Below are positions 41,915 to 56,456 of a stretch of DNA of 64,000 bases, piece after piece. The notes beneath the pieces are model-generated. The model ran no database searches. It saw only the letters and a program-made list of their open reading frames with translations, and was not told where the DNA came from. A program made the position numbers and the translations under genes. The stretch lies in NCBI GenBank assembly GCA_947650285.1, contig CANTFL010000073.1:285753-349752 (forward strand), given 5' to 3'. This DNA is from Hyaloperonospora brassicae. Taxonomy: Eukaryota; Oomycota; Peronosporomycetes; Peronosporales; Peronosporaceae. Every line of letters starts with the position of its first letter. The first letter of the stretch is position 1.

Positions 41915-42235
41915 GTGGGTGATATTGTGGAAACTCACCTTTGAAGTTAACATTCGACAACAGTTGACAACGAACTGCTCATTGGCTCATTCAGACTAAA
42001 CTTTGCGCCACTGTAACCACCAACCAATGCTGGACGCTCGCAACGGGTGCTGAGCAAGAACTCAACAGGCACGTTCGCAGTTGACGATAGTTAGAGGTAA
42101 GCTTAGGAAAGAGTAATATTAAGACAAAATTACATGAGTACCGATGCCTTTTTCCTATCGATCTGAGTTTGTCCAGACAGTTGACTGCACTTCCTCTGCA
42201 CGTCACTAAAAGCGGAGATCGGGTGCTCCGGAACA
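41915..42235 (+). repeat. Degraded family 1-type LTR
   Basis: Conserved LTR landmarks in order: GTGATATTG (41920), CTCATTGG (41972), ACCACCAACCAATGCTGGACG with GGGTGCTGAGCA (42014-42055) and GCACTTCCTCTGCACGTCAC (42187-42207), matching the central and 3' blocks of the D and B LTRs. Ends not defined. Confidence 0.5.
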
Positions 42236-42276
42236 TCACGTCACTGCAAACATGGTATTTCAGGGCACCCGATCTC
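42215..42276. repeat. 12-bp perfect inverted repeat
   Basis: Arms GAGATCGGGTGC (42215-42226) and GCACCCGATCTC (42265-42276) with a 38-bp spacer, just after the LTR relic. Confidence 0.85.
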
Positions 42277-43069
42277 TGCGTTCACCGCCGTAGGGGATTA
42301 TGCTGTCATCAGTATAAACGTGTGGCGTCCTGCTTTATCGTGTGGTGGGTCTGCGCAAGCGGATGGCTATCAGTACGGTTGACATGTGAACGTATTGTGT
42401 GATACCAGTATGTACAATTCGCAATTCGATTAGCACGGGTCCAAATAACATTCGTGCGCGCATGCCAAGCAATCGCACGTCACTACCTTGTGTTGGACGA
42501 CAACCATTGGGACGACTATTTTTCGTGTGATTGGGGAATGATGAACATGGCAAATGACGTTGTCCGATAGATGTACCAGCCATGCGTGGTTAGCGTGTAA
42601 AGTAAGCTCTGTTATAGCACGACTGCACATGGAAGGAAAGAATTGAAATGGTATCAAGATCAGATGCTAACTTAGTAATAAACAAAATCGAACCTTTCGT
42701 TTACACCCCGCTCGTCACCTTTCTCCCAGCTGATGACGTAGAATGACAACCTATACGTGCACCAGCTGAGACGTTTGGTGCTAAAAGAGACCGACGCCGA
42801 ATCGCATTACGGATCTTAAGCCACATGGTGTCATTGAATCCTTTCTTGGTGACTGCATCGGCATCGTACTAACCGACATAGGTTCAAAGTTATCATCAGA
42901 TAAAACAAATCGACCAGTGTTTTTGTGCGTGCGTGCGTGTGCGTGTGCCATACACCCTCTACGTGCCCGGCCGAGACGGCTTGCATTAGCATGGGTGCGA
43001 ACTGCATACATCAGAACCCCTCTTAGCTAGTACGATTTGGCGGATGAAACAATACGAGGCAACGAGGAT
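42277..43069. other. No supported gene
   Basis: Intergenic. A short GT/GC simple run lies at 42923-42951 (alternating GTGCGTGCGTGTGCGTGTG type). No coding evidence. Confidence 0.45.
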
Positions 43070-44165
43070 ATTAGGTAGGAGGGGTTGGGTAGTCACGTGG
43101 TTTATCTCTCTTGCTCAACGTCGGGCCGGCAACTTCAGTAACTACAAGGGGTTAGTAGCGAATAGGGAATGAGCAAGAGGCTTTCTACTGTCGAAGAGGC
43201 ATAAGACCCTGCGCTTTCTGAACGAACGAAACCGGATGGGACGGTTCACACAATGCCATGTTTATTGCTACGTTCAACGGCATGCACTGCTACATGTGGC
43301 AATGTGTAGACAACATGCGTCAATCATGTTCAGACTGAATGGAAGCGCTATAAGAGAGCCACCATGAAAGCTGAGAAAAGTGGTTGCTGTCTTGGCCTGA
43401 TGCTTGGAAATCGAGCAATCTCCCATCAGCTGAAAACGATCGTAGAATAAAAGTGTCCGATGTCTGGAATGTAGAACGTGACCTGGAAACGTATATGGCG
43501 CGACTTGCACCTCACGGCATTACTCAGCCGTTTGAAGTTGATGTATTGAGAAATTAGGGCCTGTCGTAGAAACGTAACTGCGCGAGATGTCTGGTGTTAT
43601 TTGGACAGTAACCATGTGAAAGCCCTGCGAATCGGCGTTACCACAGCTACTTTATTTTTGCACTTGATAAAGTTGAGCTTTGTATCATACAGCAGACTGT
43701 ACGAAAAAAGAATGCCCCGAACACGGTCCGCGAATGCTGTAAAACCCGTCGGAAACAAGCAAGCCGTGCGTTGGCGGACAAAGTATATTGGCACAATGCG
43801 GTTTTATAGCCACGAATGATGCAGCCAACGTAGACGTGCACTTGTTCGGCGCACAGCCGCAATTCTGCACCAGTAGTTGATGCAGATAGATAGACTACAC
43901 GTGAAAATGAAGCATAATCGAAATGGCGGGCGCAAAATGGCCAGGAACCTTAAAGTTTGCGCACTGAGTTCAAAATTGCGGTCTTGACATTGCTAACTTG
44001 ATCGAGGAATTTTTTCGCGTTACCTGAATCGCCGAATTTATGAAGAAGGGCTTATATACTGATTTGTTTTTCAGCGTCTGAAGCTCACCATGTAACTTCG
44101 TCTTTTTGGGTTAACCCAACACTAAACAGTGGCATCAGGAGATGTATCGTAATGTTTGGGGCTGT
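43070..44165 (+). repeat. Unclassified repeat X, copy 3
   Basis: Nearly identical to X2 (19851-20826) from 43070 to about 44036, then similar only in patches (CTCACCATGTA, GTGGCATCAGGAGATGTAT) to about 44165. It carries the same broken plus-sense coding fragments. 44166-44479 shows nothing further. Confidence 0.75.
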
Positions 44166-44479
44166 ATTGACATAAGTGAAATGCTTCGCTTCTAAGCTTC
44201 TCGAGGAGAGAATCCAGCGTCATATCAATATTTATAAATGCGGATTTATAAATATCGCATGTATATGTCTCTGCGACATTCGCTAAAGCCTATTTTTATA
44301 AATATGAATGGGGGTGTTGGTGCGTGCTCCGTCACATACTTAGGGAACAACTCTATAGTCATTTCTCAAAATTTTAGAAATACTGCTGGTGCAAAGAGAG
44401 AAAAGTCTCAAAAATAACTTGCTCCGTACAAGGTAAAAACGAGCTGTTTTTATTTACAGCGAAGGTCACGATGATATGC

Positions 44480-44835
44480 ACATTGTGTTGGGTACTGCTT
44501 TATGTATATTAACTACAAATACGTAATGTAGCTACTCGCTCGCCACCCATCGTAGCTTCTAGTAGTGATTGGTGATTAATTCATTTTACCTAATAACATA
44601 TATCGACCAATGAGTGGGGCAATGCCGTATATATCCTTCGATGGTAATAGTATTCAATATTTACTTAGCAAGGTCAATATAAAGAAATAACATTAGATCA
44701 GATAATATTCCCATTGACCGATATAGGTGTTAATAGCATGCTATGGAATTATTTCTCTACACCAACCCCTTGATAATCAGTCACTTCAGTGACCCATTCA
44801 AAACGTTTGAATGACCGAGTCACCCCGTTAAAGAT
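44480..44835 (-). repeat. Degraded family 1-type solo LTR
   Basis: Plus 44530-44600 (CTCGCCACCCATCG, AGTGATTGGTG) matches the CACCACCCATTGCGCGC / AGCGATTGGTGG block of minus-oriented LTRs; it ends in ACCCCGTTAA near 44832. Two small hairpins near the end (GTCACT/AGTGAC; CATTCAAA/TTTGAATG) survive. Confidence 0.6.
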
Positions 44836-47800
44836 CGAAATAGGAAGTATGGAACATGTTAATCGAACCCTATAAATCAACGATCACCATCGCATGATGA
44901 ATTAGTGCATGCCGTGTGCAAGCAAAGTTTTGACTACTACTCGTCTGAGCATATGCTTCCGGATATTGATGTGATTTTAAAAGACATATCAGCTGGATGT
45001 GGTATTTTTTATCCAATACCGGGTATCCCACAACAGCCCATTTGCTGTCGTAAGTGGAAATAAATCATGTGTAGCTAGACCGGCCGCTGCATCAATTGCG
45101 GACCAAGTAATAAGAGCAACAATATATACGAGCTAAAGGTAACCTGTTCTTGTGGATGATGATTAGTCGGAGTCAGAGTCGTCTGCTAACAATTAAAGTA
45201 AACTTGGGTTTCCGAGGCGATGACTCAAAATTCTTGTCGTGGTGGCGATTGTAGCACTATGAACGAGCAGATGTTCGGGCCGTCTGACTAATTAAATGAC
45301 TCTTCTTTTGGCTCCAGTCGTTCTTACTCATTCGAGCGCAGCCCAAATGACCAGTACGGTGACAGTGATTCTTGAAATGATGGGTGGATTCGAATCTAGT
45401 TTTCTTGAATCGAAGCGATTCGATGATTGCGATGATCGCAATGTGTAAAACTACATCGACATCACGCAGAAGAATATACGTCCTAGAATTCTGCGTGTAC
45501 CTCATTTCAAAACACTATGTGGGTGCCACTACAGTGGGATGTTAATAAATGATTTAATTGAATATTGAACGAGACGTAATAAGGAGAAAATAGGGATTGC
45601 ACTGAGCTCGCCTAAATCAACAAATATTACTTAGGCATCAAGGATACAACAACAACCGTCATTGTATTTGTAATATATATAAGATAAGCGTGCATGCAAT
45701 ATTGAATGCATAGGATGTGGAGCATTGATTAATTAATCAGCTAGAGAAGGCCGTGGAATTCAGAAACGTACCCGACCAAGTTCGCAGTAAAAAATTGAGC
45801 CAGCCGCCTGAGGAAATAAATCCAACCTATATACCATTGGCTTAATGCTGTCAGACATTTGTTGATTACTTTATTCGGTCCTAGGGAGGACTACCTCCCA
45901 AATTAGCCGTGTCGACGCGCTCAAAAGTCTTTTGATATGTAATAAGACTTGTCGAAGACGCGTCTCGACCAGAAAAAATAATTTAAATGCGCGTTTTGAC
46001 AATAGTAATATGGAACGTAGCGATTGATTACGCGCCACTATAGGACGCGTGACGCGCGACGTAGCGATTACTGGAGGAATCACTAAATAGTCAGTGATGA
46101 TCGATATTTCAATACCCCCAACGCGCCTAATCGATCCGTAAATGCGATTTGTCAATTGAACATGAATCATAAAATACAGTAGAATTAAATTGGGAATCGG
46201 GTATTGCCAATTTAGTACCGAATGAGGTTCACTTTTGATCTTATTATCAAGTGCTCAGCTTAAGGGTATGACCTCGAATCCCGCTTTTGCAGGTGATGAC
46301 GTACACTTTACTTTTAGGCTAGACGCCTCTTTGAAAAAATGTGGTTGCATCGACAAGTTGTAAGGAACGGACTTTCACGAATGCGAATTTGATTTTGAAT
46401 GTGCTGCAATAGTTCGACCAATGAGAAGTAACAAGTGCTGAGGTCAAGCTGGATCACTACACCAAAGAGACGTTTTAAAGGAAGTCGCGCAGAGCGCGAA
46501 TAATATCATTTGTCGCGATGGAAGATTATCAGCTTCCATTGGTATATTTGGTAATTGGAACGCTACAATGCGTGGTAAAGATCATAAGATTTTTCCAATG
46601 GAAAGCCCTGGAAAATATTTCATACCTTCGTCGACACTTTTTCACGACGAAGATGGGCGTAGGTGAGGACGTTTCAATCAACATTAAAAAATCAAGACTA
46701 TGATGAAGCATCTCGATGCGGTTAACAATCTACCTAGACAGTACTACTTGTTTATCACGCTTCTTAATTACCTGAGCAAGTCGTACTATCACGGTGTCGG
46801 ATTAGCATGCCGACTCGTTTTCGCAAATATTTGTGAGGTTCGGATAACGCATGAAGATGTGGAGAGCAATTAAATAATTAAAAGGAACTACGAATCTGCG
46901 CGCGGTTAAGGCCTAGCGTTCATGACAAGCATTCGCACCAATCGCAATGGAGGGCGACATGCGCGGAAGGCAAAATCGTGTCACAATACTGAATCCACAG
47001 GTCACTAAATTGTCATGTTTAGGTGCGAAAATAATAAAGCGAAGTGAAAGAGACCGCTACGAAAATGCGTCGCGCAGGTTGAAGATAATTCGGACAATAC
47101 CAGTTTTTTGATAGTAAATGAAAAAGCAAAAAAGAAGTATGACTAGTTGACTCAGTATCGACGCAGCACACGACGTTTACAATAGATCAAATGATGGGTT
47201 TTGAGTCATTTTTTCGATTGGATATGCATCTTGCAAATAACGTCGTGGTGCAAGCGGTGGTAGCCGGGTACTTTTACATGGCTATAGATACTGAGCTTGG
47301 CTTCAAGAGGGGTGTCCTTTATAACATATGGCACATTCAAAAAAACACGCAACTTGTTTTCTATAAAGAGCTTATGAAGGGCATTAGCCCCATTTCAAAA
47401 TTATGAGGGACGGGTGCTTTACGCTATCAAATAGGGTGAAGTGCCAGTTGGATGCGCGCATGTACAAGGTTAAATTGAAGTTTTGCATGAATTTTATTAT
47501 ACCAGACGAGTCAGATGTGTCAAGCTCAAAAAGCTGCAATAGAGATTGACTCTGGCATCGTCAAATTCGTCGCATTGACCATGATGGTCTCAAAGACGTC
47601 GTCAGAAAGGAACACGCGGTCGGCATTGATGTCTCATCATTGTAGAATTAGGTAGTGGTTGATGGATGCGGTCTTAAAGAATTAAGGCCAGTAAGATGTA
47701 TGCAAATGTCAACAATTTAAAAAATGAGCTACCAGATGACAATCTTAGCGACTTCTTTGGACCTTTCGTAACAACTTTTGTACTTTTGTAATATCTTTTC

Positions 47801-50800
47801 TCTCAAAAACAAGTCGAAATTGGCTTCAAAGTTTGCCGATATCCTCGCATTAGCTACGAAAAAGACCAAAACCGCGTCACGGCACTTTGCAGAGACATTG
47901 GCGGTTATTACAAATTGCATAAGATAACCAAGCTGTGCTGAGATCCTGATTAAGCTCATACGTTCACGCTACGCTTCCACTTAATTCAGAGAATTAGCAC
48001 AACGGATAAAAAATAAGATGGTGGAATGCGCTCACGGCATAATATGAAATGCTGGGTTTTATTTAAATGTAATGAACAGAAGCAGTCCTATCATCTGTAT
48101 TTTGCCGCAACTAATGTCATACGTGTGTCATCAATTAAAGATGCCTATCCATAACAATCCTGTACCGGACAAAAAATGACTGTGTCTGTGAGACTTATAG
48201 TGTACCGCTGACACGCAAATGTGACAGTCTCGCAGCAGAAAAAACGCACTAATTTTGCGTGCGAGCAGTGCGGTGAAAGCCGACGCTTTAAGCACTTATA
48301 CAGGTCACCAGGTGTAGTTCGTACCCACTTAGATATATTTAGATGCCCTCAATTGAGTACTACCGGCTTTTCGCTCTACAAGCCTTAAACGGGTCCGTCT
48401 ATTGGGTAACCGACTTGCCTTTAGACAAGTCTTAATGTGCGCTGGTAGCGAGTAAACACTTTGGGACGACTTTTACCGCTAAATATATAGAATATAAAAC
48501 TCTGCGGTATCAATCTCAATTGCATCCATTTTGCTGAGGTCCTTACTAAACTTTATGTCAAGGTCGCTCACTATTTCTTTGTATACAAATGTTTGGCGAA
48601 AATCAGTACAAAAAGTATTTAACCTTTATGCTGTATCGAATTGAATTTAGGCTTTCGGTCTCCTTTATCGCGGACGAATCGAAAAAGATCTTTGGTGCCC
48701 TGTAATGAAGCCTTAACGCAAATTATTAGATGTAATTAAAAGTAGTTCTCGGGATTGGAACAATCGACTGATGGTAAGAAACATCGATCTTTAAGCACAA
48801 ACACGCAATGCTGACTATTTCAAATGTCGGTAAAGAAATGAATGTATGTGGGGTCATTAGTGGACGTTGGAACTGATATGGTAAAGAGTTCGTGGGTTCA
48901 ATCGAAGAGATGTAGCACACGAACGCGGTTTATCTAATGGCGCCTGAATTATTTATTGTGATTAGCTTTGGTATGGACTTCGTCTGAATGTGCATTATTG
49001 ATAAATCACATGGTTTTTTATCACCTTAGACGTCTCGGACAACTAATTTCCGACAAGCATCATGTGAAGGCGTAAAATTAATATCGATACAGATTTCTTT
49101 CGCGATCGTGTGGAATTGGGTCGCGTCATTGCGCAATGTCCTCATTGTCCTACTATGTATATAATGCATCGCCTGTTGGCCAACTGAGAATAGAGAAGGA
49201 AAATGTTGCTACACTTGTTATAACCCTTGACCTCGTTTTAGTTTGTGAGAAACTCATGTTGAGACATGATTACTGAATTTGTTAGTCGTAGTGAACTCAT
49301 TTTCGCACCCAGGTTCAAAAAATTTACTGAATGCTACTTATCAGATATAACCTTTCTTGACATGAATTTTAAGTCACATAGTAATCCCGTCGATAAACTT
49401 CGTCGAGAGATTATGTTAACATATCGAAGTTTTGTCAAGATCTTTCTCATTATCAAGATCTCTTTATATCAGCTGATATGAGGTTATGGTGCAAGGCCGG
49501 TTCTCTAAACTAATTTTTTCCATTGCGAATCCTGGTAGACCGAATTGTGTCGGCACGTCGTCGTCTCGCTTATATTCGGACACTAGTGTTACGAGGCGGA
49601 TGCTGTGCAAAGGCACATGCATACAAGCGGCATTGAATTGGGCAAACCGTGCATATCGGTCATTAGATGGGTCAACAGATCAGATGTTCTAGCTTTTAAG
49701 CTCAAACGTCGATTAATTGTGTACAGCAATCTATATGTATATGAAGGATGATACGCCACGGAGTGTCATTTGATAAATGGTGTGTGTACGTGCATATTTA
49801 TCATATTCGTCATAAATAATGAGGATACTGATTACACGTACTTTGTGCATCGAGAAATCTACGGTGGAAGAGTCGTCAAACTCGGCAATTACGTCACTTT
49901 GATTCGCTCGTGGTACATAAACACGATACCTACAAGCCGTATTCCATTATGCACATAGAAATTTAAATGTAATGAAGCACGAAAGGTAAAGAGCAATCTG
50001 TATTGACCCAGGGGTTTTCTGGCGGCATCGATACCAAAGCATAAATAATTTACATTTAATCGTTTTTCAGTAATCGACGATATTGTGCTCCTGTGGAAGA
50101 CTTAGGATTTTTGCATTCCCTGACGGCTGTCTACAATCGTCTCTCGCCAAAATTGATTCTGAGTTAAGGATGTATAGTAGACGTGGTCAATGATCACATA
50201 CGATAAAAATAGAGTATTTAACGGCCTACGAAAACAATATTTGATCTCTTCTAAACAAAGATGCCGGTTATGATGTGGAATGAGGACCGGGTTACACACA
50301 TTAAACGAATCTTTGTATATAATAATGACATGATTAATGTCACAGAAGTTGACGTCGAGCATAAAATCATAAAATGGTTGTTTTAGGTACATCAGCTTGT
50401 ATGCTTGACGGCGGGTAAGCTTCTAGAACCATGCCACACTGCTTAAGCATATAGAAGGTGAATGTTACCAATTAGGCAAGGAGATCATATAAAATACATC
50501 AAGGCAATCGACAGGACATTAAGTAATCTTATCATGTTGTCGTTGCTGATTTGCTTTGCTGAACTACCTATAATTTATGGAAGCAACAGTACACTATATA
50601 TTGTAAGTGTTAGGCCTAGACGGTCAATTGAGCTACGTACGATAGTACGGTATATGACCGATGAAGAAGTGAGATATCATATAAAACTGAAATATCTATG
50701 ATAATCAAAAACATGTAAATGAATCTAATGAGTTTACTGTTGTCAATTACTAAAAGCAGGTTGATATCTTTTGTTGCAAAAAAATCCCGATGGTGCTGTG

Positions 50801-53640
50801 GACAAACGTTATACAATTAATTATGCAGACGTAATATGCCAAATTTGCATTACGCACATTGAGGTCAAATCATATGCGCCTTAGCCAAATCTGGTGGAGT
50901 CGACTTATTAGACACTCATTTTAACGACTTCCACCGTGACTCGTCAGTTATCAAATTTAGATTTATTATTCGAATGACGTTTGGGTGTACATGATAGCAG
51001 ATGATGATAGTTGAGAACAGACTACATTGCGATAGTTTACGATCTACGACATATAAACAGATTTTAAGTCAATTTACAACATTCATTACGTTAATTTTTT
51101 TCTCCTTAGGACATATATCATGTGACATCACTTTCATTCTTTGTAATGTACTGTGTGGTTTATCAGTGAACTGAAGAGAAATGAGCTTGGTTTGAGATAA
51201 AGAAATTTTGACAGGCTATCTAAATGACAATTTTTGTTGGCACGTGCAATTTTCTACTAAAATTGACATATGTTCGTATCGAACTTGAATATATAAATTG
51301 AAATGCGATTCGATTAACACGTGAATTAAACGACGAAAGATACGGAAGGATCTGTTTTGAACATGGATGTATATACAAAAGAACTATACGAGGATTCTAC
51401 GTGAGTCTATATTTTACGAAGGTCAATCAGTTGCCAAAACTCATTTAGTGGGAGCATATGTTTGATAATGTTAACAATAAGTATGAAGTAAGCAGCCTAT
51501 TGACAACAAATTATTACGACTATCACTACGCTGTATAGATATCAGACGATGATGGACCTATACAGAACAAATTGCATTAATAAATATCGATACAAAGTCG
51601 GCTTAACGAAGTTAACATGAAACATCCCAGGCACGAACTGAAGGCTGTCTAACAGCAACATTGATCGAAAGCGGAATGAAAAATGCAATCGACGGATATT
51701 ATACGAGGATAAGAGACCGAAATGTGAAAACGAGTCTAATAAAGTCCTTGCAGTCAAAGATACAGAGCTTTACGAATACAGACGGATGTTTCTCAGAAGA
51801 CGACGAAGGTCTTTTTTGTAAAAAGACTATGTGTTAATGTGAACATTGAATAATCGACTTGGACAAATGTGCTCATGAAAAAACAGCAAAGTATTGCATC
51901 ATAAATGTTGAAGATTGCTAGTGATAGAGACGGTGTCGCACACCATATCATGACCGACCTTAGCAGCAAAAATTACATTGTTTTAATCTTTACACATCAT
52001 GTAAAATGAAGGACTAGTAAGTGAAATAAGCATACATGAACAGTATGGGACGTAAAATCAAACTTAGTAGGTCGCGTCACGGATCTGATCACATAAATGA
52101 CGATACATACGGCTTTGTTTTAGCGTATAAACAAAAAGGGAAACTATGTGCTACATATGATGGCGGTCAAACTTACGACTGTCAAGTAAACGAGGAGTAG
52201 TTGTCAATAATTTATTTATCTGTAAGATGCATAGCATGAACGATAGCGTGACAACAAAGGTTTAACGTATAAAAAGGGGTCGATGTTTCCTGCAATGTGA
52301 CGTAGAAGTATTCGAAATGAGGAGGAGCAATATCCGCCTATAATCTAGAGATGAAGGTGGTAATGAAGCACCTAATCCGTGACGAATTTAAAGTGCGTGA
52401 CACAATTATTAAGCACTTGAAATTATATGTAACGTATGCGTTGTGTGGTGCGAAAAATGATCGTAATTAATACCAGGTATCACACACTAAAAAGAATTTG
52501 CGGTATAAAACGGTCAGCAAGCTATCAACACGAATTAACATTCGACGTGACCAGAAATCATTCAAATCATAGATATATTTGGCACGCGTTGCTGCATAAT
52601 TGCGGTCAATTCTATACTATTTAAACACTTTCATGTCTGAGGCACGCATCTCTTCGTTACATTTATTCGTGAAGGTCTGCTTGACCGGGGGCATGATTTT
52701 TGTCAAGGCGAATTATAAAAGCCTATCTCAATGCACAATAATGCATTGAATTGGTTATGAAGAAGTTGAGTGATATCTGTGTAGGCAGGAGGATAATTTA
52801 CGTTTTCGGCAAGGTATTGCACTGACTAAGTCAGATGGGACGAGAGTCCAATACGTAGACGAAAATCGGGCATCGCTAATATATATATAAGTACCTATAT
52901 GGCGATCCGCGCCTTTATCTATATGGCCGAAATTCCGATATTTTAAACCGTCCTTGTTGTACGTGGCATTTGCGCGCAATCACGAGCGTGGAGTTCAAGG
53001 ATAGAATTATCGAGATGCTGATATAAATAATGGGCTCAATTATGCAGATACCTTACACGAATATGTTGAAAACATCGACCTAGATAGCGATAGTACCGAT
53101 TAGTTCATTATATTATACAAATTTCAAATTGTCCGTATTCTGGGGGAAATACGTATATGTATAGGCGGAAGCGCGGTCCTACAAACGACAAATTGTGTTT
53201 TATATCGTAAGACTGTCGCTTTTTTACTGTATACATGATGATTAGCCTACGACGTGGTATATCTTACAAATTCCGTTCGACAGTTCATCCGCTGAATGAG
53301 AAGTCCAACGCAGCAGCAAATTGGCACTGGAAAAAAACACAGGCGTATATTGGTCCTTTAAGTCGAGGAGATGTATACATTCGAATCAAGATAGCTGGTA
53401 TAAATCAATGCACATATGATATGGCGATTTTCTCCCTATTCGGAGATACGATCTTTAACGCGAACCTAGATTACTGTTAAGCGCACTTACTTGCTGGGGG
53501 TCCGAACGTGAGGTCCCATAGTCTAATTTATTTACATACAAATGATTGAAAGATATAAAATGCCGCCGCATCGAAGATTGTAGGTATTTCCGGAATCTTT
53601 GTATTGGTCGCACACAAGAGTTTTGTGGTGAAGTCGATCT
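44836..53640. other. About 8.8 kb AT-rich DNA without recognisable genes
   Basis: Strongly AT-rich, with homopolymers and stop codons in all frames; the longest ORFs (about 100 codons) show no motifs. No RNA gene, LTR pair or tandem array was noticed. Probably old decayed transposon DNA. Confidence 0.55.
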
Positions 53641-53649
53641 CACAAAATT

Positions 53650-54430
53650 ACTTTAGTGAGAGTCAATCTTCCACTTGCCCAGACTTACCGACTCACGGAG
53701 GGGGTACTCCGATCCGTGCCTTGCTGTATAACCTTGTGCTCACCTTGTGTACCCGTCGGTTGGGCTGGCTTGAGCTCTTCGTAACGGCCTTGGGAGATGT
53801 CGATCTCGCTGAGGGTTTGGGGTTGAGCGTTCGCTTCCGGTGCGGAAATCTTCACACCACGAACGGGGTTCTGCGATCTTGATCTTGAGTCGCGGCAGTC
53901 ACTCTTGGGCGATGTCGCGATCTCGATCTTGAATCACACCGATCTCGATTTATCTTCGGGATCGGGGTCTTCGCTGTGCGGAAATCTTCACTCAGCAAAT
54001 AGTTGTCTTGCGTCGATCTTGCGTTGGGATCGGTCCGATCTAGTCTCGGGATCGGCCGATCTTGCCGGAAGTGCGCAATATGGGTGGATCGGTTGCTTGT
54101 TTCGCCAAAATGAAACGTGCCGATCTGCCCTGTAGATCGCTTCGGTCTTGCTCGGTCTTGTCTTGAACTCCTTGTCCAGATCTTCTGACCACTTGAGCTG
54201 CCTCGCGATCTTGTAACCAATGTCCTTTTCCTTTTCCTGATGTTGCTGCTACCCTAGCAGTTGAGTTGAGTGTGAGTACTTGATCGATCCGGGCCAAATA
54301 TCCCGAGATAGCTCTTCTCGATCTTGGCCAACAATCCAAGATCGGTCTTCTGTGTCCTTGTAACACGCGCGCCTTGACCCGCCGGGGAAGCCAAATCAAT
54401 CTTGCCCGGAGAAGAGGGGAGGGGAACGTG
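53650..54430 (-). pseudogene. GATC-rich block with degraded retroelement-like coding
   Basis: A GC-richer island in AT-rich DNA, crowded with GATC/GATCTTG words. On the minus strand one broken frame reads KIARQLKWSEDLDKEFKTR and later SEIDISQGRYEELKPAQPTG. A second copy of the RQLKWSE segment is at 5350-5400, so it is dispersed. It resembles the leader/gag portion of an LTR element, but I cannot name the family. Confidence 0.4.
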
Positions 54431-55907
54431 CGTCGTGAGCAGAAGAAGTAGAGTTCAAGTCTGTTTATTAACCAACCAAATTAATATCCGACCTATCATT
54501 AAGACTATTCCCAACCGTAGGTCACTGTCCAAGTCGATATCACCTTTAAGCTTGACCGCCCCCTTGAACACGTGTCGAAATTTCGTGACCTGTGCTCCAA
54601 AGATAGCACCAATACTCCCGATATCGTACCTAGACACCAAAAAGGACCAAATTCCAAATACGGTACCAAATACCCAATTTTGATACCGAAAAGTCCAAAA
54701 TAGTATCCAAATGCCGAATGTGTCTAAATCCATTTTGCGACGTCCATTCGACCGGCTTCCACTGGCTCTTTCGGTCTGAACTTTTGGGACATCTCTCATA
54801 GACCTTCAACGAGCATGTACATCATCATACGATAGCTCCATCATCGATATATCCATAACCAGCAGGGAACATGACCGATCTGACGTCCAATTCGAGATCG
54901 AGTAGGCTCGACACAGTGCGATCCGGCCCTATATGTCGTTTCCGTTCATTGTGTGTACTCCAATACCATTCCCAAGGGTCTATCTGCTCAATGGGACCAT
55001 CCATAGTTCATACAACGGTCCCACGGACTCCCACAAACATCCACAATTCCAGATCGGTCCATAATTAACCTAAATCAGTACTTCTTTTGGGAGCCCGGTA
55101 TAGAATGTCACCGATCTCATAGACTTCAACACCGTTGTCACAGAGTCACTTCGCATCGTCTGGTCCCAGATGCACCTTTCCCAGAGTAATTCTGCTTCAG
55201 ATCCGCCGTTTAGTACAATCCAGTCCCTTGTCCCAGATCGCACCGTTACAATCATTCCTTGTCCCAGATCGCAGCATGGGAATCATCCCTTTTCACGCCC
55301 CGTCTCAGATCGTTCCATACCCGTCAGTCTGACGACAGTTGGATCGTATAGTCTTTCTCCTTCGGGATCGCCTCCCATCTCTCATTGGATCGCCAGGTCC
55401 CGTGGTCTAATTCTCCACCAGTAAGTGGCGCCTCAAATATGTGGTCACCGATCCTCGTAGAAAATTTGATTAGTGACTTTGCCACAGTTTAATATACTAA
55501 AAATGTTCTTTGCACGCATATCAAACATAAAGTCGTCCTTGACAGGGCGACAAATCCTACTTACATCCGCAGAACAAGGCGCTAACAACTTCTCGGCCGC
55601 TGCGTTTCTGATAAAGTGACGAAAACATTTTGAAAGATCAAAAACGAGAAAACCGATTTCAGCGTACCCTTTCTTTTTATAATTTTTTTAGTAAAATGCA
55701 TATCACTATTGGAATGGTTACTCGGTAACTTCGTTGATTGGCGTTACAGCTGGGAAGTAAAAGTGCTTGAAAATGCTAGGTCTTTGGATACAGAGACATC
55801 ATTTCATATAAGACTTTTGATATCAGCAATGAATAATTATTATAGGAATGGATGTAAAGTAAAAGAAAAGTATCCCCGGCGATGTGTAATCGTACCTCCC
55901 CTGCGCG
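54431..55907. other. No supported gene; short degenerate repeats
   Basis: 54590-54740 holds degenerate ACCAAAT/CCAAATA words; 55160-55330 holds several copies of TCCCAGATCG-like words. No ORF is convincing. Confidence 0.4.
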
Positions 55908-56331
55908 TGTAACGGGGCACTGACCAGGACGAAGATTACTATCACTGACTGCAATGGAGGTCAGTGCCCAGCGAGGTGTAGGGTTATACAGAGGAAGATA
56001 GAACGACTAAGGCACAGACTCTAGTCGTGGTAAAAGTAAAACTCTCCCTAAGTAATAAAGTCCTATAACTCTTGTGTCTCTGTTTGTCCTGACTTAATTA
56101 TACTAATATAACTAAACGTATGATGACGTCTAATCACCACCCATTACGCGCTTCTAGCAGCAATTGGTGGGTTGATATCATCACGATATCAACCAATGAG
56201 TAGTGGACCCTTTGGTCATCACAAGAAAATTACCATGCTTTGTGATATTGTTGAAAGAGTGTTCAACGTAATATTCGTCATTGTGATTTTATCCTTAATG
56301 ACAATTTCATGTAATGGAGTACCTCTTTACA
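55908..56331 (-). repeat. 3' LTR of element F
   Basis: 424 bp, TGTAACGGGG to CTCTTTACA; polypurine tract sense AAGGGGGTGA adjoins on the right. Confidence 0.92.
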
Positions 56332-56456
56332 TCACCCCCTTACTGAATCAAATCGTGTGACTATCAAAACTTTGTGGCCGGCCGTTGGATACCAACGGAA
56401 CGAAGAACATTTGTTGGTTAGATCCATTCATTCTGACTTTGCCTCGCATACTTAAC

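Noticed and set aside
42923..42951. GT-rich simple run as a regulatory or Z-DNA element
   Set aside because: Short and imperfect, with nothing nearby to support a role.
44836..53640. Short ORFs of 60-100 codons in the AT-rich region
   Set aside because: No motif, domain or repeat support, and lengths expected from random sequence.
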